From Bidens hawaiensis (lineage: Eukaryota > Streptophyta > Magnoliopsida > Asterales > Asteraceae), in assembly GCA_021521415.1 (NCBI GenBank), contig JAIQDT010004204.1, positions 62,001-126,000 of the forward strand: DNA of 64,000 bases. Reading direction: 5' to 3'. Under the pieces are notes generated by a model. It made no database searches. It was not told the origin of the DNA and saw only the letters and a program-made list of their open reading frames with translations. The number at the start of each line of letters is the position of its first letter. The first letter of the stretch is position 1. The position numbers were made by a program, and so were the translations under genes. Below are positions 54,547 through 64,000 of the stretch, piece by piece.

Positions 54547-57500
54547 ATGGCCGCCAAGACTAGGCTTTACGAGTCATTCTCGAAGAGTCTGATCGAGGAG
54601 GTGCAGCGATGGGGGTCTATGAAGCAGACCGGCGTGAGCCTCCGTTACATGCTGGAGTTCGGGTCCAGGTTCACGGACCGCAATCTCATTCTAGCCGCTC
54701 AGTTTCTCCACAAGGAGCTTCCAATCAGGATCGCTAGGCGAGCCATTGAGCTCCAGTCCCTGCCCTACGGCTTATCTGAAAAGCCTGCTATCCTCAAAGT
54801 ATAATTATTCATTCAATTGTCATTTCATATTTAATTAGGTTTTGTTTGTTGATTGATTGATTGATTAGAAAGAATTACTTCAATTCAAATTTCTTAAGGA
54901 TTTCATGTGTTAAGAATCACTTCAATTTTGGGAGGATACTTGATTACTACTTAATGTCAACAACAAACAAGTTGCTTATATCTTTTTAACGATCTTACAA
55001 TATGATTATACCTAACTACCTTTTCAAATATTATGTGGATAAAACTCATCTGCAGCTTCTATTGAAAAGCAACTAGTTTCTTTTACACAACGTGACATAA
55101 ATAGTACTTCTCTGTTTGCTTTAATAATATTGGGCTTTATAATCTTTGATTCTTATAGGTATCAAAATTGTGTTGCTATAAGTTTCAAGCCCTGTAGCAT
55201 TATTGCGTGTCAAAAGCTAGTTTAGTTTTATATGAATTTTCTTCACCGTTTTCCAATGTGACAGTGTCGTTTTGGCTAACATTTGAACAAGTGATTTCAT
55301 CTGTTTATGACTTGCAAGGTGAGAGATTGGTATTTGGACTCTTTTCGTGACCTTCGATCATTTCCTGACATAAAAGACAAAAACGACGAGCAAGACTTTA
55401 CAAAAATGATAAATTTAATCAAAGTGCGACACAATAACGTGGTCCCCACCATGGCTCTAGGAGTTCAACAGTTGAAGAAAGATCTAGACCCCAAACTTGA
55501 TTACAAGGACCTAGACGATATCCACCAGTTTCTTGATCGCTTTTATATGTCAAGAATCGGGATAAGAATGCTAATTGGTTAGTTGACTCTTTCTTATAAT
55601 ATTGGTTTTTCAATAACAAATAATAATCACATCCAAACTTTGTTGTTACTGTTTATTAGGGCAGCATGTGGCTATGCATGAACCGAATCCACAACCGGAT
55701 AGAATAGGTTACATACATACAAAAATGTCTCCAGTTGATGTGGCAAGAAATGCCAGCGAGGATGCACGTTCTCTTTGTTTACGTGAGTATGGAAGTGCAC
55801 CTGAGGTTAAAGTCTATGGTGACCCTGATTTCACATTCCCGTATGTTTTCTCTCAACTGCTTATTAACAGTTCACTTATGGTTTTCCTTTTGTTGTGTTT
55901 TATCTCAAAACGGGATGGATAAAATATCTAAGCCAGAAGGGTTGAAAGTTTCCCAAAGTTTACCCTTGATTCTTATAACCTTTTAAAACCATTTTATTCA
56001 TAGATTAGATTATAATCATAAAAAATGTTAATTATTCATATATGAATATGCAGGACTACTTCAACCTGTATTAAAAGATGACTCCTTAACCGTCCCATCC
56101 ATATTTCACTTTCACTAGGGGTGTGCATGAGTCAATCTTGGGTTTAAACTGAACTAAAAACTGAAATTCGGTTTTGAAAACTGTACGCTTTCGATTTTCA
56201 GTTTGGGTTCGGTTTTACGGTTTTGCCATTTGGGTTTGAAGTTTTGGAGCCGGAAAAAAGGCCAAAAATGAATTTGGGCCTAATTCTTGTTGTTAATCTA
56301 ATAATTAATTGATTATTATACATTTGGACTAAAATATTTGGGCTACTCTATTTATTAAATTCTTATGAATTACTTAAAAGTCAAAATAAAAAATGAAAAT
56401 CCAGAAGCTCAGTTTGGTTTTTTACAAAAACATAAAAGCAAACCTTCAGTTTTTGTTCGAGTTCGATTATTTCGGTTTGTTTTTTTACACTTTCATGCTC
56501 ACCCGACTTTTACAGTTTACTCTTAAACTTCTGCTGGTTAGATTTAATCTACTCTATTAATCTAATAAATAAAATTTTGGTTGAGTCATGTGCCACAATT
56601 CTGTGAGCTCAAGACTGTTTTTCCCGCTTCTCTTATTTCATCCCTTTGTATTTATAGTAACAAAAACATAATATATTTTATATAGTAACTAATTATATTT
56701 TCTTTGTTCATTACCAACTGTAATTTCTAAATGTTAATTACTAGTTATTTAATAATTCTTTTATTCAACCCGTACAATACACAGATTTCTAACCTAATAG
56801 ATTAATATATACATGCCTTGGTTTGTTTACCTGTGACAGATATGTTCCAAACCACTTGCATGTGATGGTGTTTGAGCTAGTTAAAAACTCACTGCGTGCG
56901 GTTGAGGAGCGGTTTATGGACTCAGACAAAATTGCACCACCTATAAGAATAATAGTTGCAGATGGGTTGGAAGATGTTACGATAAAGGCATGTTGAGTTT
57001 AAATGTTTAATAGATCATTTTGTCTGTAATTAATCATATGGCAACATAGTTAAAATATTGGGTGTGTTGTAGATATCTGATGAGGGTGGTGGAATACCAA
57101 GAAGTGGTCTACCTAGAATATTTACATATCTCTACAGTACTGCCAAAAATCCACTTGATGAGCGGGCAGATCTCGGGACTGCAGAGGTGGCAACAATGGC
57201 GGGTTATGGTTTTGGTCTTCCGATTAGCCGATTGTATGCTCGTTATTTTGGAGGAGATTTGCAAATTATCTCCATGGAAGGCTATGGTATATTTAATTTC
57301 ATTAAATTTTAAAGTAAATTACTATTTTGGTCCCTGGGGTTTGACATGTTTAACCCTTTCAGTCCATGAAGGAATCTTTTAACTATTTTGGTCCATGAGC
57401 TTTGCATTTTGTAACGGTTTTGGTATCAAACACCAACTCTGTTAGATTTTTCTGTTAAGTTAGAATTTTGGTAATTTCATATTTAAGGGACTATTTATGT

Positions 57501-59028
57501 TGCTGTTTAGTATTTTGGTCCCTAAGTTTGCTCATTTGATTTATATTTTACTAAATAATTATTGCCACCATAATTATATCAGTTTAGCTTTAAATCTTGA
57601 TAAATTACATCAAAGATCAAACACATGGAAAAAATTATTTATGTTTACATAAACTAGATACTAATTTTTATACTGTTATTTATTATCTTACGTTAATTAC
57701 GCAAACAAACCTATGAATATTGAACGATTACATAATTAGTCTCTTAAATTTGAAGTGACAGAAATACCCTCTAACTTAACAACAAAATCTAACAGAGTTA
57801 GTGTCAGGGGCCAAAACCTTTACAAAATGCGAACCTCGTGATTTACTAAGTTTTATATTTTTATATTATGAGGTTGCAAAATGAGTTGGTTGTGTGGGTT
57901 GGGTAACAGGTCAAACCAGGTAAAGTTTTCTTGTAGGGGTCGAATAAGATTGGGTAAACCTATAACACAAACATTTTCAAAACGTGTTGGGTTGACCTGA
58001 AATTGTCTTAGAATTTTGACTGAAAAAAGATAATTAGTAAGGGTATGTTTGGTTGGAGGTAATGGAATGAAGGGAGAATGGAATGGGAGAAGGAATGGAA
58101 TGAACAAGGGAATGAAATGGATCATTACTATTCATTTGTCTTGTTTGGTTAACCTATGGGAATAAAATGAATCATTAGTTAATGTTGTTTGGTATCCAAA
58201 AAAATTATAAGAATGAAATAGAAATAATAAAAACATTTTTTTCTCGGAGTAAATTATTTTACAAAAGAAAAAAAAAGGCGACGGTGGTGGTGTTGGTAGC
58301 TCCGACAACCAAAATGGTGGTGGCGACGGTGGTGGTAGTGGCAGTCAAGCGTCAAGGGCGGTGATTATGGTGGTGGTGGTGGGAGGAGTGGCGGTGGTCA
58401 AGCGATGGTAGCATTGGTAGTGATGGCGATGGTAGGGTGGTGGCAACGGTGGTTGAGGTCAGGTGGTGGTGGCGGTAATAGTCAGGCGGCGACAGTGACA
58501 ATGGTTACAGTGGTTACGGTGGAAATGATTGTGCTGGTTACGGTGACAATGGTGGCGGCGGCGGCGTGGTGGCGGTGGTAGCGCTAGTGGTAAGGTGGTG
58601 GTGGTGGCGACGGCGGTGGTGGTGGTGGTGTCGGAGGTGGTGGTGGATACGGCGAAGGTGGCGGTGGCGGCAGGTGGTGGTGTTGGCTATGGTAGTGGTG
58701 GTGGTTGATGTTGTTAGGTGGTGATGTTGAGAAAGTATGGTGAATGAGGAATGGAATGAAAAAAAAAAGAAGGGGGTGGGAAGGAATGATTTTGATGGAA
58801 TGGGATTTCATGTGTAATGGATGATTCCATTCAATTGAGCAACCAAACACCATATTTTTCATTCCCAAGCAATGAATCATTCCATTCCCCATGTGATTAC
58901 TGAATACCAAACGCTACCTAAGTTATACAAGTCATTAATTAATTAAAGAGTTTTGTTATGTTTTTGCAGGAACAGATGCATATCTTCATTTGTCTCGTTT
59001 GGGAGATTCACAAGAGCCATTGCCATGA
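54547..59028 (+). CDS. PDK: Pyruvate dehydrogenase (acetyl-transferring) kinase, mitochondrial; six exons
   Basis: This kinase phosphorylates the E1-alpha subunit of mitochondrial pyruvate dehydrogenase and switches the complex off. Exons: 54547-54798, 55319-55577, 55660-55840, 56840-56987, 57073-57286, 58970-59028. They sum to 1113 nt with compatible phases, giving 370 aa, close to the ~366 aa of the Arabidopsis enzyme. The N-terminal helical domain (about 15-190) starts [20 protein letters not shown]. The GHKL ATP-binding domain has the N box ELVKNSLRA (N247), G1 DEGGG (283-287) and G2 GYGFG (324-328). All introns are GT-AG except intron 4, which starts GCATGT. Introns 3 and 5 hold transposon insertions. 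The reading frame looks intact. Confidence in function is high; exact UTRs are unknown. Confidence 0.95.
56116..56505. mobile_element. hAT-type MITE in intron 3 of the kinase gene
   Basis: The ends TAGGGGTGTGCATGA and (reverse complement of right end) CGGGTGAGCATGA are short inverted repeats. They are flanked by ACTTTCAC (56108-56115) and ACTTTTAC (56506-56513), an 8-bp duplication with one change. The interior repeats GGTTCGGTTTT-type words. It is non-coding. Confidence 0.7.
57313..57848. mobile_element. Inverted-repeat element in intron 5 of the kinase gene
   Basis: The left arm near 57383-57470 (GCATTTTGTAACGGTTTTGG, CAACTCTGTTAGATTTTTCT) is matched by the reverse complement of 57755-57847 (GCATTTTGTAAAGGTTTTGG, TAACTCTGTTAGATTTTGTT). 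Arms of about 85-90 bp enclose a ~290-bp AT-rich middle. Phrases like TTTTGGTCCCTGGGGTTTG are common in plant long-TIR repeats. No duplication was determined. Confidence 0.6.
58041..58918. mobile_element. TIR element carrying a GGTGGY minisatellite (copy 2), in intron 5
   Basis: It starts GGGTATGTTTGGTT and ends ACCAAACGCTACC, flanked by TAA on both sides (58038-58040 and 58919-58921). It has the same GGAATGGAATG subterminal words and G-rich middle as 9243-10096. It lies 51 bp before the acceptor of exon 6. Confidence 0.65.
58275..58695 (+). repeat. GGTGGY minisatellite within the intron 5 element
   Basis: About 420 bp of GGTGGTGGC, GGCGACGGT and GTGGTTACGGT words. The unit mixture differs from copy 1, so the two arrays evolved separately. 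Confidence 0.85.
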
Positions 59029-59540
59029 TAATTAATTTCCCTTGAAAGATGTAAATGAGTTTGTAATGCCTTGCTGAGATTACCTTGCAATTCATTATCG
59101 AGGAGACTTCGTAGACCCATAATTAGGTTGGTGTCGTAATGACATGGGTGGTTAATATTTCGAGCAAGACATAAATAAGCATGTCATATTCAAAGTTGAT
59201 ATGCCAACAAAGGTATCAATCACAGTATTCAAGGTATCAATGTAATGGACATATTTGTAACGAGTATGTGGTGCAGGATTTAAAATGGACTAGCTTCATT
59301 ACTGCATGTGAGAAGCCAAAATCTAACCGTATATAGAATACGAAATGAAAGGCAAGCGTTTAAAAGCTTCTAATATCGAAAACATCTATTTGAGTTTTTG
59401 ACACAATCGCGTGCGCTTTAGGTAAATCTACATACTTGTTATATGGCTAAATTTGTATACTTGTTACATGCTCTTTGACCTTGACTCTCCATTGAATACT
59501 TATCATACACACATTCAAAACTTACCGGATAACGTCACCA
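59029..59540. other. 3' flank of the kinase gene
   Basis: It presumably contains the 3' untranslated region. No canonical AATAAA is obvious; AAATAAG occurs near 59170. Nothing else was recognised. Confidence 0.4.
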
Positions 59541-60525
59541 GCACTCCCCGCCTCTTGTATAGTCCTTTTAAGTGAAATCCGGAAACCAAGCCACTTTGGT
59601 CTTCTGCTCAACACAACACTCATTTTCAGTTGTATGTAAGAGCTAAGCTCATCTATGCCAGTTTCTCAAGTGCACTTGTTGCAAACTCTATATATTTGCT
59701 GGTTTTTAAACATCAGCGCTCATCAATGCTTTCCTCACCTTGGCCCATTGCATAAAGCTTCCTCAGATCATCAGCATCTTGACTCAGTTCTTTCTTCATT
59801 CAGTTTTTCTAAAAACTGTGTTAACCTCGTTTTCTTTATATGCAAGAGCTCGTTTTGCCTGCAAAACTTCCACTTCCCGTAACCTTAATGTTCCCCATCA
59901 AAACATCTACTTCAGTTTCAAATCCCGCCTTCGTGTTCAACACAACTTACCACTTTATTTGTAAGGTTAAAAATCCTTTGTACGACATTTGCAGCTTCAG
60001 ACTGCTTCGTATTTGTACCGTGCAGGTCATGTATGATCTTTTCAACCTGTTTGTCTCTCATTTATCACCGTTGTTTCAATAAGCTTGTTTTCTTTATCGC
60101 TTATAACCGTTTTCAGATTCAAGATTTCTTTATTCGTTTCACCCAACGTTTCTCGTGCTTGAGATAATTCAGATTCTCTCCTTCAACATAAGTTCAAGAA
60201 ACAAGTGCTCGGATTTTTAATCGTTCAATCTCTAACCTTGTTTACTCAAGTTGACACTCTTTACACTCAACAGTGTTTTGCATTGACTTGTATTCTAACT
60301 TTCTTCGGTCCAGTTTGTTTCTAAGAACTGACATTTCTTTAGTTGCTTGTACAAGAGCACATTTTTCACCGCCTAAGCGATTTTGTTACTCTTTGATCAT
60401 ATCTTTTACCATAACTAAATCCCGTTCAAGATCTCGGTTCCAAGCCACTGCAAGTTTAAGCTTAACTCTCTCACTTTCAACTTCAACTTCCACTCTAGCA
60501 TCTTTAATACTTTTTTGTGATGTAA
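59541..60525 (-). pseudogene. Decayed coiled-coil protein gene, possibly of the plant 'gypsy-type putative transposase' kind
   Basis: The minus strand reads long Lys/Glu/Leu-rich stretches: VEVESERVKLKLAVAWNRDL, LVMVKDMIKE, CALVQATKEMSVLRNKLD and RLEIERLKIRALVS, with in-frame stops between them (for example after DMIKE and after ECQLE). Heptad-like spacing suggests a coiled coil. This composition resembles the C-terminal part of the proteins annotated in many plants as putative gypsy-type transposases, but I am not certain. No active-site motif is seen. Confidence 0.45.
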
Positions 60526-62222
60526 GAAATTCACATGTAATATATTAATTTGTAAATATAGATTTTTGGTAAATTTTAAAGAAGTGAATATGTTGGGATT
60601 TAATGTCTGAAAGCAAGTTTATGGCCTTAGACCTTCCGCATTAAGGCCATTCATGGCTTATGTGGAGGAGATTTGTTAGAAGGATGAAAAAAACATATAT
60701 TGTGGAGGGTCATCCATCCTTAAAGATCCTTCCTCAAGGATGGTGGTTGGTGGGTCCCCAATGTTGGTGATGTGGAAATTATGAGGTTGTTTGTGGGAAG
60801 AATGAATATGTTATTGTTGTAGGTAAAAAGTTTTTATGAAAAGAATGAATGGAAAGCTGATGTGGCATGCTGACTAGGCTGTTTGTAATAAGAATTGCTC
60901 TAAACTAATGCAGACAGTCTTAGTGCTATTCTTGCATACTCAAAATTGCTGGAAAATGAAAGAAGCGAGAGTTTGACTTTGGTCAACACTTGCACAAAAG
61001 ACTGATCAAGTGCATGAAAACATAAAAACCTATTTGGATAACTCCCAAACTCTTTATTAACAACCCATAAAATATAACTCAAAATATTAGCTACAATTGT
61101 AAACTACAACTGGGTTTGTATAGACTAACCTAAACTTGTTAGATTGTTATACGTACTGCTAATTAATCTTCTATCTTCTATATATATAATAAATACAACT
61201 AACTAGTGGGGGACATATGTTTTTAAAAATTAGATGTCACGTGTTTACTTCTGATAAAGTCTAGATATTGATTTCACAGCCTCTCACTCTCTTATTAAAT
61301 AGTTACGAGTTTCTTTAATTTGGTAAATAATATGATTATACAATAACTCATACTTAGTTTAAAAAAACATCTTTAAAAAAGATATGCTATTTTATTCAAA
61401 ATAAACATTTATAAAAAAACATGTACATAACACATAGGGTCACAGGTTTCTACCCTAGTAACTAAATTATCCAACTCAACTACTACCTATTACCTAACTT
61501 GTGAGTCTGGTAACTAAATTACTAAGTTAAGACTAAACCGATTTGTTAAGTCTAATTTGGATACTAAGTTAACTTTGACTAGCTAGTCAATTTTGGTAGT
61601 GAATATGGTTTGGAATTACCAAAAACATTAGACTTATTATTGGGCTCTTCCATATGATTTCTACAAGGAAGCATAAAAGACTCGAAATTTTTTACCGAAT
61701 TGAAGATGGAGTGGTTTAAAATCAAGAATAATTAGCAAGATGGAGATCTTGAAGGTTACTTTAAGTTATTAAATTTAGTCTCTTTGACCCGCTTAAATTT
61801 TGACGGGAAAGACGGGATTCACTTTACCACACTTTATACTTGTGTAATAGAATAATTTTGTGATTCATTAATTTTTGTATTTCTTGTTCTATAGAAAATA
61901 AGAGTATGACAACAAAAAATAAGTGGAGAAAAATCTCAATAAGTAAATTTTGTGTACCCAATACGGCAATACCTAACATAAGGGTATAGATCACAGATAT
62001 GAGACCATAATGAAATCACTAGGTATATCTTCTCAAACAGGTTGAAGCGACTAAAAAATGATTTCAGGTACTTGCTTAAATGTTTATCCCTGTAACAATA
62101 AACATCGATCCAAAATTGAAACGACTATCTCTTAACACAAACAACATCCGGTGCACACCATTATCTTAATAACGTCTTTAATGCATGCAAATTAAAACTA
62201 AAAGAAACCACCAGCAAAAGAT
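60526..62222. other. Intergenic region between the convergent genes
   Basis: It contains a possible degraded repeat around 60600-60900 (GGCCTTAGACC...GATGTGGCATGCTGAC). The rest is AT-rich. The 3' untranslated region of eIF3L probably occupies its right end, with ATTAAA on the minus strand near 62177-62182. Confidence 0.4.
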
Positions 62223-64000
62223 TTACTCCAGCTTTACTCGGTCCAGATCACCAATCACTGCTTCAAGCTGCAACAAAGTACATCATTCAGTAACATTCTC
62301 CATATAATAAATTCAAATTATAAGGCGGAACAAAAATTTATAAAAAAACAACAATCATCAAACCTTAGCAATTTGACGCAAAAAGTAATCACCATACTGT
62401 TTGGGTGTCTTTGATTCAACCACATGAATCAAATCCTACAAGAACACAGCCATCAATGATATATTAATAAAATAATACAAGTGGAATAATATTAACAAGA
62501 AAGAAAGTTATATTACATTTTCAATGTAGAAATCAATATCAGCATTGGATATGGTCTTCCCACCAGCAACAACAGAATGTGTCTTGTGCTTGTATGTCAT
62601 CAGAATCGTCCTGTAAAATGAAGTTGATAATGACTTGAGGGCAATTTCATACACACCCCTATATATTTACCTATGTTTAGCTTAATTTTTTTACCTATTT
62701 ATTTTCTAAAACTATTGAATTTTATATATGCACATCCATTTCAATCAAAATCCAAACATCGCAAAGTGCCAAACATACAAGCACAGAGTACATTTTCAAG
62801 GTTGAATTAATTTGTTTGCGACTTTGACAACCATGAAACAGACAATAACTAACCTTAAAGTGGCTTCATCAACTTCCATGTAGCTTGCAAGCTTTTCAAT
62901 AGAAATAGTAGAATAAACCTTCAAAAAAGTCCTCACAACTGACAGTTGCTGCTGCTGTTTTACCTCATACAGAAACAGCTTTAACTGAAGCCTATATGCA
63001 TCCTATAACCATATGAAAACCACATAAAAAAGTCAATAACCTAACACAGATTTTTACATGACATGATTGTAGTTTACAAACCTGATTGTAGTTTACAAGT
63101 GGTTCTTCATAGCTTGGTGCAGAGGGTGTGATAAATTTAGGGCATGCATATGAAAAAAGCTCATCATAAAGAGCAAATGATTCATCATCATAACGTTGCA
63201 TCCTCAACATTTTTTCACCGTATTTCTCTCTTAGTTGAGAGTTGACCGTTTCATCAACAAGTTTGACTTGAGGACAAAGTGAGAGGCAGATTGTAAGCAG
63301 AGCATACATCTGTTCATTCTTCTTTAGTATTTGCTCATACTGTGGTGATTTCTGGTGATATTGCTTAGTCTTGTAAATGTACAAAAGGATTTTGTTGAAC
63401 TCGTGTATGGCCTCCACATACCTGCATAATCAGTGTGGCCTGTTATCTGACAGATTATGTTGTCTGCTATAAACAGCTAAAAGAGTCATTTTAAAAAAAT
63501 TGAGAACAAAATAAATCATTAACATTTTTTCATTATAAAATACAAAACAATGGTTGAAATGCAATTTAATTCATCTTTTCTATATAGTTGTAAAAAAGAT
63601 ATTTAAAAAAAATCATTTGATTATAGTTGTAAATGCAATTTAATACACTTGTAGGTAGGTAAATTTCCTACACATTGCCTATACGTGAAGATACACGCTT
63701 AAAATAAAAATAAAGAAAAAAGAAAACATTTGAACAGCCTAGTTTAATGGATTACTATATACATAACAAACATTTGTATGTAAGTAGAAGTTTAAAAAAA
63801 TGAACCATTGACAGAAAAAATAAAACAAGTTAGGTTTGTTCTTGCAGTAATTTAGTCAATATTATAGTGAGGCTCACCCTATACCCACATACATATACAT
63901 ATATTCAAGTAATGAAGATGAAGTTCCAAGGACAAAATAGACAGAGAAAGTACCTCCTCAACATAAAATTGGCAAATCCATAGTGATAGATGGTGGTGAT
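62223..64000 (-). CDS. EIF3L: Translation initiation factor eIF3 subunit L, C-terminal half (gene continues past the window)
   Basis: eIF3L belongs to the cytosolic eIF3 complex that loads mRNA on the 40S ribosome. Minus-strand exons, in order: 64000-63954 (partial), 63421-63082, 63002-62854, 62610-62517, 62435-62364 and 62267-62223 with TAA stop. Phases agree throughout and all borders are GT-AG. The 248 residues include TTIYHYGFANFMLRR, YIYKTKQYHQKSPQYEQILK, LSLCPQVKLVDE, LYDELFSYACPKFITPSAPS, LFLYEVKQQQ, SIEKLASYMEVDEATLR and YGDYFLRQIAK. These are very conserved family signatures and include the PCI-like part. Plant eIF3L is about 520 aa, so roughly half is outside. The frame is intact. 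It converges on the kinase gene. Confidence 0.96.

Overview
This is a plant nuclear window. It has two intron-rich housekeeping genes at the right end and about 53 kb of layered retrotransposon sequence to their left. Plant assignment rests on the plant-type pyruvate dehydrogenase kinase, the Athila-, Tat- and copia-type retroelements, and a Stowaway MITE. The LTR styles look to me like a eudicot, perhaps Asteraceae, but that is an impression and was not tested.

Layout. 1-4.6 kb: a 2.8-kb gypsy-type LTR (123-2943) with a 26-bp minisatellite, then the 3' end of a copia-type element. 4.6-15.3 kb: mostly non-coding DNA with a possible small membrane-protein gene (minus, 5.4-6.25 kb), a TIR element swollen by a GGTGGY minisatellite (9243-10096), decayed fragments of three unrelated cellular genes (SPOUT methyltransferase, ARF GTPase, GTG/COLD1) within 1.6 kb, a tandem duplication and a Stowaway MITE. 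15.3-24.8 kb: a minus-strand gypsy element with gag but no visible pol, split by two solo LTRs of one family. 25.4-43.5 kb: an Athila-like gag-only derivative arranged as internal-LTR-internal-LTR-internal-LTR fragment. It is split by a minus-strand copia element (25846-29957) and by a solo LTR (33600-37954) that itself contains another solo LTR (35315-37452). 43.5-47.2 kb: a TIR element and two minus-strand LTR pieces. 47.2-53.7 kb: a rearranged minus-strand Tat-like gypsy element with long repeat-rich LTRs.

Genes. Pyruvate dehydrogenase kinase (plus, 54547-59028) has six exons encoding 370 aa. One intron appears to be GC-AG, and three transposon-like insertions lie in its introns. Translation initiation factor eIF3 subunit L (minus, 62223-64000 and beyond) is present as its C-terminal half in six exon segments. 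The two genes converge on about 3.2 kb that holds a decayed coiled-coil pseudogene. I see no functional link between them.

Main pattern. Several unrelated LTRs carry private arrays of short, often palindromic words: TGTAAC-gtg-GTTACA, CGCGTAGCGCG-like, AACGAATT and GGCGAACTT. The solo-LTR family also keeps a GC-rich triple-hairpin block and, in two copies, an identical 29-base palindrome. This recurrent architecture is the strongest candidate here for something not well described. All coordinates were read by eye; no alignment or database search was run.
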